Assembly (NCBI GenBank): GCA_022600695.1 | Contig: JAHZJY010000123.1 | Coordinates: forward strand, 1 to 6,192 | Reading direction: 5' to 3' | Source of the DNA: Actinomycetes bacterium | GTDB lineage: Bacteria > Actinomycetota > Actinomycetes > Mycobacteriales > Mycobacteriaceae | DNA: 6,192 nt | Shown here: positions 1 to 6,192 of the stretch, piece by piece | Position numbering within the stretch: the stretch's first letter is position 1 | How the letters are laid out: each line of letters begins with the position of its first letter | Program-made: the position numbers and the translations under genes | Notes under the pieces: model-generated | Databases searched by the model: none | Seen by the model: the letters and a program-made list of their open reading frames with translations, nothing else | Told to the model about the DNA's origin: nothing

Positions 1-1128
1 CGGATAGCGGGCGGCCACCGCGGGGGCCTGATACCCGAAGGTATCGACCAGCAGGGTCCGGTAGGAGGCCATGGTGCGGGTCCGCAGATAGCTCAGCGCC
101 ACGAACAGGGTGAACTCATCGGCGGTACTGCCGATCAGTACCGGTACCCGGGCGGCGGCGCCGCGGGCCACCAGCTCCGGGGGCGGGCCGGGCAGTCGCT
201 GGGTGCCGGTGACCGGGCCGGTCAGGGCGTTGGCCCCGATACGGACATACGGCGGGCCGCCGCTGAGCCGGTCGGCCGGCAGTTCGAGCAGGCACCGCGC
301 CGCCGACGCCCGGTCGGCACAGCCGATGCGGGCGCTGTAGTCGATGCTGATCTTCTGCGCCGCCGGCAGCGCCGCCTGAGCCTGGCACGGGCCGCTCTGC
401 ATGATGGCCGCCCGAAACAATCCCCGGGACTCGGGGGCGACGAGATGGTCGCAGACCGATATCGCTCCGGCAGACTCCCCCGCGATGGTCACCTTGGCCG
501 GATCACCGCCGAATTCGGCGATGTTGTCACGCACCCAGCGCAGGGCGGCTTGCTGATCGGCCAGACCGTAGTTGCCCGGATCCGGGGCCGAGCCGGGGCG
601 GGCCGCGAGGGCCGGGTCGGCCAGAAAACCCAGCGCACCGAGCCGGTAATTGATGGTCACCACGACGATATCGCCTCGGGCGGCGAGCCGGCGGGAGTCG
701 TAGATGTCGGCGCTGCCGTTGAGGAATCCGCCGCCGTGGATCCACACCATCACCGGCCGCGGCGAGCCGGGCCGGGCGCCGTCCGGGGCCCAGACGGTCA
801 GGTTGAGGCAATCCTCGCTGGTCGGACGGCCGTAATCCGGGTCCACCCGGGTGTCCTGGATGCACCGCAGCCCGGGTGCGGTGGCCGCGCGCACCGACCG
901 CCACGGCACCGGGTTCACCGGCGGCTGCCAACGCAGCGCTCCGGTCGGCGGGGCGGCGTAGGGGATGCCCCGAAAGACCCGGACCCCGTCGGTCTCGGTA
1001 CCGCGCACCGCACCGTCGGCGGTGCTCACGACCAACTCCGCCGGCACCGGGCCCGGACCCGCCTGCGGGCCCGCGCTGCCGCATCCGGCGATCAGCGCGG
1101 CACAGGCCAGTACCGCGACAGCACGCAC
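1..1128 (-). CDS. Lipoprotein type-B carboxylesterase (3' end cut by left window edge)
   Basis: Open frame of 376 codons running off the left edge without a stop. It is an alpha/beta-hydrolase ester hydrolase of the type-B carboxylesterase family, probably anchored on the outer face of the cytoplasmic membrane. Numbered from GTG at 1128, it starts with a short hydrophobic signal peptide ending in the lipobox LIAGC (Cys16). The family signature EDCLNLTVW is at 105-113, the oxyanion-hole motif HGGG at 131-134, and the nucleophile elbow GESAG at 217-221 (Ser219). Glu338 in the stretch GSTADEF is the likely acid of the triad; the catalytic His should lie beyond the edge. Type-B esterases are about 500 residues, so roughly a quarter is missing. 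GTG at 1161 is an alternative in-frame start, adding 11 residues; I prefer 1128 because a -10-like hexamer lies just upstream of it. The gene is divergent from the GMC oxidoreductase gene. The natural substrate cannot be read from the sequence. Confidence 0.88.
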   Translation of the reverse strand, partial: MRAVAVLACAALIAGCGSAGPQAGPGPVPAELVVSTADGAVRGTETDGVRVFRGIPYAAPPTGALRWQPPVNPVPWRSVRAATAPGLRCIQDTRVDPDYGRPTSEDCLNLTVWAPDGARPGSPRPVMVWIHGGGFLNGSADIYDSRRLAARGDIVVVTINYRLGALGFLADPALAARPGSAPDPGNYGLADQQAALRWVRDNIAEFGGDPAKVTIAGESAGAISVCDHLVAPESRGLFRAAIMQSGPCQAQAALPAAQKISIDYSARIGCADRASAARCLLELPADRLSGGPPYVRIGANALTGPVTGTQRLPGPPPELVARGAAARVPVLIGSTADEFTLFVALSYLRTRTMASYRTLLVDTFGYQAPAVAARYP

Positions 1129-1136
1129 AGAACGGG

Positions 1137-1142
1137 AGCTTA
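1137..1142 (-). promoter_or_regulatory. Candidate -10 element for the esterase (possible leaderless mRNA)
   Basis: Read on the minus strand this is TAAGCT, matching the mycobacterial -10 pattern TANNNT. The GTG at 1128 lies 8 bases downstream, about where transcription would begin, so the message could be leaderless. Leaderless mRNAs starting with ATG or GTG are common in mycobacteria. No convincing -35 element is visible about 17 bases upstream. A hexamer this degenerate is expected often by chance; the support comes from its position. Confidence 0.35.
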
Positions 1143-1146
1143 CGTT
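1141..1146 (+). promoter_or_regulatory. Candidate -10 element for the GMC oxidoreductase-P450 pair
   Basis: TACGTT on the plus strand matches TANNNT and shares the two bases 1141-1142 with the candidate -10 element on the opposite strand. A start near 1153 would give a leader of about 60 bases that contains the ribosome binding site at 1198. No clear -35 is seen. This is the best -10 match on the plus strand in the short gap, but it is unproven. Confidence 0.3.
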
Positions 1147-1197
1147 GACCTCATCGACCACACTGGGGCGAGCACACCGGGACAGGCACCCCAGGCC

Positions 1198-1205
1198 AGG
1201 GAGGA
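1198..1205 (+). promoter_or_regulatory. Ribosome binding site fixing the GTG start at 1212
   Basis: AGGGAGGA is strongly complementary to the 3' end of 16S rRNA and lies 6 bases before GTG at 1212. It supports this non-ATG start. The start also places the FAD-binding fold about 10 residues from the N-terminus, as is usual for the family. Confidence 0.75.
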
Positions 1206-1211
1206 ACCCTC

Positions 1212-2912
1212 GTGGACTCGATCGCCGAGTTCGATTACGTGATCGTCGGTGCGGGCAGCGCGGGCTGTCTGCTGGCGAATCGGCTCAGTGCCGATCCGGG
1301 CACCCGGGTTCTGCTGATCGAGGCCGGTGGCGACGACGACTGGTTCTGGATCAAGGTGCCGGTGGGGTATCTGTACGCGATCGCCAATCCCCGAACCGAC
1401 TGGTGCCTGACAACCGAGCCGGACCCGGGGTTGGGCGGCCGCAGCATTCCGTACGCCCGGGGCCGGGTGATCGGCGGCTGCTCCTCGATCAACGCGATGA
1501 TCCACATGCGCGGTCAGGCCTGCGACTACGACCGGTGGGCCGAGGCGACCGGCGACCGGCGATGGTGCTGGGGCGGTGGCGATGGGCCCGGCGAAACGTT
1601 GGCCGTCTACAAAGCGCTCGAGGACTATTTCGGCGGAGCCGATGAATGGCACGGCACCGACGGTGAGATCCGGGTCGAGCGGCCGCGGGTGCGCTGGAAG
1701 ATTCTGGACGCCTGGCAGACCGCCGCCGCGCAGGTGGGTATCGCCCCCATCGAGGAGTTCAACCGGGGCGACAACACCGGCAGCGCGTACTTTCACGTCA
1801 ACCAGCGGCGCGGCCGGCGCTGGTCGATGGCCGACGCCTTCCTGCATCCCGTCGCCCACCGGCCCAATCTGACCGTCTACACCCGTACCCGGGCGCTGAC
1901 GCTGCTGATGGACGATGCGGTCGACCCGCAGCAGCGCCGCGGCGCCTGGACCACCGCGCGACACCGGGCCACCGGTGTGCGGCTGCTCAAGGACGGTCGG
2001 ATCCTCGACGTCCGCGCCCGCCGGGAGGTCATTCTCAGTGCCGGTGCCATCGGCTCCCCCCATCTGATGCAGGTCTCGGGACTGGGTCCGGCCGGGCTGT
2101 TGTCCGAGCATCGGGTGCCGGTGGCCGTCGACCTGCCGGGGGTGGGTGAGAACCTCCAGGACCACCTGCAGCTGCGGACCGTCTACCGGGTGCGCGGCGC
2201 CGCGACGGTCAACACCCTCTACCGGAACCGGATCACCCGGGCCGGCATGGGGCTGCAATACCTGCTGTTCCGGTCCGGGCCGATGACCATGCCGCCGTCG
2301 ACGCTGGGGGCGTTCGCCCGGAGCGAGCAGACGCTGGCCAGTTCCGATCTGGAGTGGCATGTACAGCCCTTGTCGCTGCCGAAGTTCGGCGAACCCCTGC
2401 ATCCGTTCGGCGCGATCACGCCCTCGGTGTGCAACCTGCGGCCCAGCTCCCGGGGCCGGGTGCGGATGGCCGATGCCGACCCGCTGGCCGAACCGAAGAT
2501 CGTCTGCAACTACCTGTCCACCGACGACGACCGCCGGACCGCCCTGCGCGGGCTGCGGATGACCCGGCAGATCATGGCGGCCCCCGCACTGGCCCGCTAC
2601 CGTCCGGAGGAGCTGCTGCCCGGCCCGCGCCTGGTCGGCGACGAGGAGTTGCAGACCGCGGCCGCCGAACTGGGGACGACGATCTTCCACCCGGTGGGCA
2701 CCTGTGCGATGGGAGCCTTCGACGGCCGCGGCCGACCCCGATCGAGGGCCACGGTGCTCGACACCGACTGCCGGGTGCTCGGCGTGGCGGGCCTTCGGGT
2801 GGTCGACGCCTCGGCCATGCCCACCATCACCTCCGGGAACACCAACGCCCCGGTGATGCTGATCGCCGAACGGACCGCGCGGGCGATCAACCAGGGCAGA
2901 GAAGTGGAATGA
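1212..2912 (+). CDS. GMC-family FAD-dependent alcohol oxidoreductase (choline-dehydrogenase type)
   Basis: A complete 566-residue glucose-methanol-choline flavoprotein, close to the usual 530-570 residues of bacterial choline-dehydrogenase-like members. The N-terminal Rossmann fold shows GAGSAG at 13-18, with Glu37 placed to bind the FAD ribose. GMC signature 1 spans about 83-101 (core GGCSSINAMI), and signature 2 lies around 278-292 (GAIGSPHLMQVSG). Near the C-terminus, IFHPVGTCAMG at 491-501 gives the catalytic base His493, and SGNTNAP at 541-547 gives the partner Asn545. These residues predict oxidation of a primary or secondary alcohol with hydride transfer to FAD. Electron acceptor and substrate are unknown; the name choline dehydrogenase would be over-annotation. 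There is no signal peptide, so it is probably cytoplasmic. The P450 follows 112 bases downstream on the same strand, probably as a co-transcribed partner. Confidence 0.9.
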   Translation: MDSIAEFDYVIVGAGSAGCLLANRLSADPGTRVLLIEAGGDDDWFWIKVPVGYLYAIANPRTDWCLTTEPDPGLGGRSIPYARGRVIGGCSSINAMIHMRGQACDYDRWAEATGDRRWCWGGGDGPGETLAVYKALEDYFGGADEWHGTDGEIRVERPRVRWKILDAWQTAAAQVGIAPIEEFNRGDNTGSAYFHVNQRRGRRWSMADAFLHPVAHRPNLTVYTRTRALTLLMDDAVDPQQRRGAWTTARHRATGVRLLKDGRILDVRARREVILSAGAIGSPHLMQVSGLGPAGLLSEHRVPVAVDLPGVGENLQDHLQLRTVYRVRGAATVNTLYRNRITRAGMGLQYLLFRSGPMTMPPSTLGAFARSEQTLASSDLEWHVQPLSLPKFGEPLHPFGAITPSVCNLRPSSRGRVRMADADPLAEPKIVCNYLSTDDDRRTALRGLRMTRQIMAAPALARYRPEELLPGPRLVGDEELQTAAAELGTTIFHPVGTCAMGAFDGRGRPRSRATVLDTDCRVLGVAGLRVVDASAMPTITSGNTNAPVMLIAERTARAINQGREVE

Positions 2913-2965
2913 CGGAAAACGGCCCGGAGGACTTTCATCAGGGCGGATCATCCACCACACTGTGA
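2909..2965 (+). CDS. Possible 18-residue coupled mini-ORF (doubtful)
   Basis: The ATG at 2909 overlaps the TGA stop of the GMC oxidoreductase gene as ATGA, the arrangement typical of translational coupling. It opens 18 codons (MTENGPEDFHQGGSSTTL) and ends with TGA at 2963-2965. A weak purine stretch (AGAGAAG, 2905 and upstream) precedes it. No function or family is recognised. It could be a coupled small protein, a leader for the P450 message, or chance. It occupies about half of the 112-base gap before the P450; in the rest I see only the P450 ribosome binding site. Confidence 0.2.
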   Translation: MTENGPEDFHQGGSSTTL

Positions 2966-3014
2966 CCTGACACCCGTCAAGTTCGTCGACACCAGCCCGG
3001 TTCCCGGTATCAGC

Positions 3015-3020
3015 AGGAGG
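3015..3020 (+). promoter_or_regulatory. Strong ribosome binding site of the P450 gene
   Basis: AGGAGG is a perfect anti-16S match, followed by GTCC and then ATG at 3025. It decides the start of the P450 and suggests efficient independent translation even if the gene is transcribed with the upstream oxidoreductase. Confidence 0.8.
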
Positions 3021-3024
3021 GTCC

Positions 3025-4287
3025 ATGACCGCACAGACCGATCACCGGATCTGCGACCCCGCCGCACGGGTGCTCGCCGATCCGCAGGCCTACACCGACG
3101 AGAAGCTGCTGCACGAGTCGCTGGCCCACCTGCGCCGCAACGCCCCGGTCTCCTGGGTCGACGTACCCGAGTACCGGCCGTTCTGGGCGATCACCAAACA
3201 CGCCGACGTGATGGACATCGAGCGGCAGAACGATCTGTTCACCAACTTCCCGCGCCCCCTGCTGGCGATCACCGCGGCCGATGAGGCGCTGTTGCGCGAT
3301 ATCGAGGCCGGCACCGGTCTTCGCACCCTGATCCATATGGACGACCCGCACCACCGTGATATCCGTAAGGTCGGCGCGGACTGGTTTCGCCCCAAGGCCA
3401 TGCGGGCCCTGAAACAACGCTGTGACGAACTGGCCAAGATCTACGTCGACAAGATGGCGGCCACCACCGGGGAGTTCGACTTCGCCAGCGAGATCGCGGT
3501 GAACTATCCGCTCTACGTGATCCTGACCATGCTGGGCCTGCCGGAATCGGATTTCCCCCGGATGCTCAAGCTCACCCAGGAGATGTTCGGCGGCAACGAC
3601 CAGGAACTGCAGCGCGGCGGCGGTGTCGACGACATGCTGGCGGTGCTGCTGGACTTCTTCAAGTACTTCTCCGCACTGACCGCATCGCGTCGTGAACACC
3701 CGACCGAGGATCTGGCTTCGGCGATCGCCAACGCGAAGATCAACGGCGAGCCGATGTCGGATATGGACACGCTGTCCTACTACGTGATCGTGGCCAGCGC
3801 CGGTCACGACACCACCAGTGCGGGTATCGCCGGCGGCCTGCTGGCCCTGCTGCAGAACCCCGGCGAGTTGGCCCGGCTGCAGAACGACCCGTCGCTGATG
3901 GGCACCGCCGTGGAGGAGATGATCCGCTGGGTGGTGCCGGTCAAGGAGTTCATGCGTACCGCCCAGGCCGATACCGAGGTGCGCGGGGTGCCGATCGCCA
4001 AGGGCGAGGCGGTGCTGCTGAGCTACGTCTCGGCCAACCGGGATGAGGACGTCTTCACCGACCCGATGCGTTTCGACGTCGGCCGGGACCCCAACAAGCA
4101 TCTGTCCTTCGGCTACGGGGTGCATTTCTGCCTCGGCGCGGCGCTGGCCCGGATGGAGATGACCAGCTTCTTCGCCGAACTGGTGCCGCGAATCTCCACC
4201 ATCGAGTTGGCCGGGACGCCGGAGAGTATGGCCACCACCTTCGTCGGCGGGCTCAAGCACCTGCCGATCCGGGCCACCGTTCACTAG
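3025..4287 (+). CDS. Cytochrome P450 monooxygenase
   Basis: A complete 420-residue soluble bacterial P450, a heme-thiolate enzyme that inserts one oxygen atom into an organic substrate. Visible landmarks in order: a C-helix HHRDIRK stretch (His110, Arg114) suited to binding heme propionate; the I-helix oxygen-activation motif AGHDTT at 259-264; the K-helix ExxR pair Glu298/Arg301; a PERF-like DPMRF at 346-350; and the heme loop FGYGVHFCLG at 362-371, with Cys369 as the axial ligand. Length is normal and no key residue is missing. The style resembles actinobacterial and proteobacterial class I P450s that act on terpenes, sterols or fatty substrates, but I cannot assign a CYP family. No ferredoxin or ferredoxin reductase gene lies in the window, so its redox partners must be encoded elsewhere. 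It follows the GMC oxidoreductase on the same strand, which would suit hydroxylation followed by alcohol oxidation. It ends with TAG, 35 bases from the convergent mftG. Confidence 0.95.
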   Translation: MTAQTDHRICDPAARVLADPQAYTDEKLLHESLAHLRRNAPVSWVDVPEYRPFWAITKHADVMDIERQNDLFTNFPRPLLAITAADEALLRDIEAGTGLRTLIHMDDPHHRDIRKVGADWFRPKAMRALKQRCDELAKIYVDKMAATTGEFDFASEIAVNYPLYVILTMLGLPESDFPRMLKLTQEMFGGNDQELQRGGGVDDMLAVLLDFFKYFSALTASRREHPTEDLASAIANAKINGEPMSDMDTLSYYVIVASAGHDTTSAGIAGGLLALLQNPGELARLQNDPSLMGTAVEEMIRWVVPVKEFMRTAQADTEVRGVPIAKGEAVLLSYVSANRDEDVFTDPMRFDVGRDPNKHLSFGYGVHFCLGAALARMEMTSFFAELVPRISTIELAGTPESMATTFVGGLKHLPIRATVH

Positions 4288-4304
4288 CCCGCCCCGCCCC
4301 TCCC
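4288..4304 (-). other. G-quadruplex motif in the convergent gap
   Basis: On the minus strand four guanine runs of 3, 4, 4 and 3 bases are separated by single-base loops (A, C, C). This meets the standard quadruplex pattern with the shortest possible loops, a type known to be very stable. It starts directly after the P450 stop codon. It would lie in the 3' untranslated RNA of mftG and, for P450 transcription, in the template strand. It may contribute to ending or blocking transcription from both sides; this role is inferred. Confidence 0.5.
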
Positions 4305-4305
4305 G

Positions 4306-4321
4306 CACCGCCCCCGCGGTG
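4306..4321. terminator. Hairpin between convergent genes, candidate bidirectional terminator
   Basis: CACCGC (4306-4311) and GCGGTG (4316-4321) form a perfect 6-bp GC-rich stem around a four-base CCCC loop. It lies one base past the mftG stop and 18 bases past the P450 stop. There is no T-run on either strand, so it is not a classical intrinsic terminator, though mycobacterial termination often lacks a U-tail. Its position between two converging transcripts is the main support. Confidence 0.4.
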
Positions 4322-4322
4322 T

Positions 4323-5663
4323 TCAGCGGATGAACTCCGCCGCGCGGTGGCCGATCATCGCGATCGTGGCGTGCGGTCCGCGGCCCAGAGCGGCCGGCAG
4401 CACCGAACCGTCCACCACCCACAGCCCCTCGACCCCGTGCACCCGGCACCGCGGGTCGACGACGGTGTGATCACCGATACCCATCGGCGCCGTGCCGGAC
4501 AGGTGCTGCGAGGTGGACCACTCGGGTTCGCCGAGTTCCGTTGCGCCGGAGATGATCCCGGCCACCAGATCGCAGCCGCGGCGCAGTTCGGCCAGGTCGG
4601 CGGAGTCGCTGTCGTAGCGGTGCTCGATGACCGGTGGAACATCCGGGTCGGCGGAGGCCAGCGACACCCGGCCACGGGCCCGGGGTCGCATCAGCGCCAC
4701 CCCGATACCGGCCGTCGGCGAGCCGAACCCGGTCGTATAGGGCCGCACCTCCAGTCCGCCCTCGACCAGCACGGCCTCCAGCACCGGATGCCCGGACTCG
4801 CCGGGCCGGCCGGTGGTCATCAGCCATTCCGGGTGATCCCAACACCGTTGCCCCACCGGCAGATCGGCCAGTACCGGGATACCCAGCGCGGTCAACGCGG
4901 CGGCCGGGCCGAACCCGGACAGCATCAGCAGGTGCGCCGATTCCACCGCACCGGCCGCGAGCACCACCGCGTCCGCGGCGAGCCGAACCTCGCCGTCCGG
5001 TCCGATCGCCTCGACGCCGACGGCACGCCCGCCGGTGACGACCACCCGGGTGGCCCTGGTGTCGGTGAGCACGGTCAGATTGGCCCGGCCCAGGGCCGGT
5101 GACAGGAAGGCCGCACCGGGTCCGATCCGGACCCCGTCGGCGATGTTCAACGGGACGACGCCGATCCCGGTGCCATCGTCACTCAGGTCGGCCAGCCACC
5201 GATACCCGGCGTCATCGGCCGCCGCGATGAAGGCCGCTGTCCCGGATGCGAATTCGCGGGTCGGAGAAACGGCGATCCGCCGCTCGATCGCACGGTAGTG
5301 CTCGTCGACGTCGGCCCAGGACCACCCCGGCACGGTATCGAAGTCAATCGGTAGCGCCCGGCAGAAATATCCGCCGTTGATCGACCCGGATCCGCCGACG
5401 CAGGCGCCGCGCACGATCTGCGCCGGCCGCGGCGGGTCGGCGGTGAGGGTGGTGACATACCGGCGGACCACCGGGCTGTCCGGGCCGATCGGCAGCGAGA
5501 ATCCATCGCCGGTCAGCGCCCGGACCGCGAACTCGCCCATACCCGGGCCGGCCTCCACGACGATGACCCGGCGGTCGGGGTCCGCGGAGAGTCGTTCGGC
5601 CACAACCGATCCTGCGCTGCCGGCCCCGACGATCAGGATATCGCCGCTCCCGGCCGGTCTCAT
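4323..5663 (-). CDS. mftG: Mycofactocin-system GMC oxidoreductase MftG
   Basis: A 446-residue GMC flavoprotein, about 100 residues shorter than the other GMC enzyme here, as is typical of MftG. The family is known to be needed for mycofactocin-dependent ethanol use in mycobacteria, re-oxidising reduced mycofactocin and passing electrons to the respiratory chain. Seen in the sequence: FAD fold GAGSAG at 13-18 with Glu37; the GGSGSINGGYF region at 90-100; AAGAVESAHLLMLSG at 236-250; His387 in QHLSGTAPMG; and a second His431 in RGPHATIAMIGH. It therefore has a His/His pair where the neighbouring GMC enzyme has His/Asn. I chose ATG at 5663, which overlaps the stop of mftF as ATGA and sits 7 residues before the FAD fold. 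The frame is open 19 codons further upstream to an ATG at 5720, but that would overlap mftF by about 60 bases. It is the last gene of the operon. Identification rests on this context plus sequence features. Confidence 0.87.
   Translation of the reverse strand: MRPAGSGDILIVGAGSAGSVVAERLSADPDRRVIVVEAGPGMGEFAVRALTGDGFSLPIGPDSPVVRRYVTTLTADPPRPAQIVRGACVGGSGSINGGYFCRALPIDFDTVPGWSWADVDEHYRAIERRIAVSPTREFASGTAAFIAAADDAGYRWLADLSDDGTGIGVVPLNIADGVRIGPGAAFLSPALGRANLTVLTDTRATRVVVTGGRAVGVEAIGPDGEVRLAADAVVLAAGAVESAHLLMLSGFGPAAALTALGIPVLADLPVGQRCWDHPEWLMTTGRPGESGHPVLEAVLVEGGLEVRPYTTGFGSPTAGIGVALMRPRARGRVSLASADPDVPPVIEHRYDSDSADLAELRRGCDLVAGIISGATELGEPEWSTSQHLSGTAPMGIGDHTVVDPRCRVHGVEGLWVVDGSVLPAALGRGPHATIAMIGHRAAEFIR
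5660..5663 (-). promoter_or_regulatory. ATGA stop-start overlap coupling mftF to mftG
   Basis: The TGA of mftF (5660-5662) and the ATG of mftG (5661-5663) overlap in ATGA. No good ribosome binding site is present just upstream of the ATG, so mftG is probably translated by ribosomes finishing mftF. Confidence 0.7.
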
Positions 5664-6192
5664 CGTTTGATATCGGGCCGCAGCGGCTGCAGTGTCCGTT
5701 CCCGGATCACGCCCGCCCACAGGCCGGCGCCGTAGGCCAGGTCGCCCGCCCGCTTGAGCATCATGTACCCGAACGGGCCGAGCGGCTTACCGCCCTCATC
5801 CGGCACCGGCTTGCGACTCGCCCAGTCCTGTACGGCGTCGATCACGGCGGCGGCGGCGACCGCACGCCGGCAGCGCCGCGACAGCACCGCGCCGGCCAGT
5901 GCGACCGGCCAGTAGTGCCGGCAGCCGGCGGTGCACAGCTGCCGGGCGCCATAGCCGAGACCACGCGCGGCGAGCGCGGCGATATCGCCGGCGGTGGCAT
6001 CGGTGTTCCGCATGGCAACGGCCACCCGTCGGGTGTAGAGCCCGGCGAATACCGTGCCGGCCACCAGGCCGGTCCTCGACCCGGTGGCCAACGATACCCA
6101 GGCAAGCAGGCTCCACAGCGGTATCACCAGCGGCGCGATGTTGTCCGGATGCCGGGTTGCCAGCGGCGCGGCCGAACCGCCGTAGAAGGCCA
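5660..6192 (-). CDS. mftF: Mycofactocin glycosyltransferase MftF, C-terminal part (5' end beyond right edge)
   Basis: The last 176 codons of a gene that enters from the right edge. MftF is a family-2 type glycosyltransferase of about 470 residues that adds a chain of glucose units to the mycofactocin redox cofactor precursor. The catalytic N-terminal domain is outside the window. What is visible is the hydrophobic C-terminal region: a start reading FYGGSAAPLATRHPDNIAPL, hydrophobic segments at fragment residues about 19-36 and 40-52, an aliphatic stretch at 93-104, an Ala/Val-rich helix at 110-123, and the tail motif FGYMMLKRAGDLAYGAGLWAG at about 140-160. The tail motif and the coupling to mftG fit what I recall of mycobacterial MftF. 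A GTG at 6127 could pass for a start, but the frame stays open to the edge with the same composition, so it is internal. Without the GT domain the call relies on the tail and on gene order. Confidence 0.8.
   Translation of the reverse strand, partial: AFYGGSAAPLATRHPDNIAPLVIPLWSLLAWVSLATGSRTGLVAGTVFAGLYTRRVAVAMRNTDATAGDIAALAARGLGYGARQLCTAGCRHYWPVALAGAVLSRRCRRAVAAAAVIDAVQDWASRKPVPDEGGKPLGPFGYMMLKRAGDLAYGAGLWAGVIRERTLQPLRPDIKR

Noticed and set aside
1145..1150. TTGACC as a -35 element for the GMC gene
   Set aside because: No TANNNT-like hexamer lies 16-18 bases downstream, so it has no -10 partner.
445..1242. Open frame of 265 codons on the plus strand opposite the esterase
   Set aside because: Antisense to a clear type-B esterase, with no family motif, and it runs past the start of the GMC gene in another frame.
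2968..2979. Inverted repeat TGAC-ACCC-GTCA upstream of the P450, as a possible operator
   Set aside because: Arms of only four bases are expected by chance, and no regulator gene or second copy of the motif is present in the window.
1140..3026. Open frame of 628 codons on the minus strand opposite the GMC oxidoreductase
   Set aside because: It is an antisense shadow produced by G/C at third codon positions of the real gene. The translation is rich in Gly, Arg, His, Gln and Pro with no recognisable domain, while the plus strand encodes a full set of GMC motifs.
3010..4449. Open frame of 479 codons on the minus strand opposite the P450
   Set aside because: Same artefact: low-complexity Gly/Arg/His/Gln composition, no domain, and it overlaps the end of mftG in another frame. 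The P450 on the plus strand has all family motifs and a strong ribosome binding site.
4347..5102. Open frame of 251 codons on the plus strand opposite mftG
   Set aside because: Shadow of mftG; His/Gln/Arg/Gly-rich translation without recognisable domains.
5664..5720. A 19-residue N-terminal extension of mftG from ATG at 5720
   Set aside because: It lies wholly inside mftF and puts a low-complexity, Ala-rich stretch before the FAD fold. The ATGA overlap at 5660-5663 gives a more typical operon start.

Overview
High-GC DNA with GTG starts, purine-rich ribosome binding sites and almost no non-coding sequence. It comes from an actinobacterium, most likely a Mycobacterium or close relative. The strongest taxonomic clue is at the right end, where the minus strand carries the tail of a mycofactocin biosynthesis cluster: the 3' part of mftF (peptide glycosyltransferase) overlapping mftG (the short GMC flavoprotein of the mycofactocin system).

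Layout from left to right. (1) Positions 1-1128, minus strand: a lipoprotein type-B carboxylesterase whose 3' end lies beyond the left edge. (2) Positions 1129-1211: a short divergent control region with two back-to-back -10-like hexamers that share two bases. (3) Positions 1212-2912, plus strand: a full-length GMC-family FAD oxidoreductase of the choline-dehydrogenase type. (4) Positions 2913-3024: a 112-base gap holding the end of a possible 18-codon coupled mini-ORF and a very good ribosome binding site. (5) Positions 3025-4287, plus strand: a complete cytochrome P450. (6) Positions 4288-4322: a 35-base convergent gap with a perfect G-quadruplex motif next to a 6-bp perfect hairpin. (7) Positions 4323-5663, minus strand: mftG. 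(8) Positions 5660-6192, minus strand: the 3' part of mftF, running off the right edge. The rest of the mft cluster would be expected beyond that edge.

As a working picture, mftF and mftG belong to the redox-cofactor system that mycobacteria use to oxidise alcohols; MftG is the enzyme thought to return electrons from reduced mycofactocin to respiration. The convergent GMC oxidoreductase plus P450 pair and the divergent surface esterase look like an accessory substrate-degrading set: ester cleavage, hydroxylation, alcohol oxidation. Their link to mycofactocin rests on position only. No RNA gene, insertion sequence, CRISPR array or phage feature was seen.
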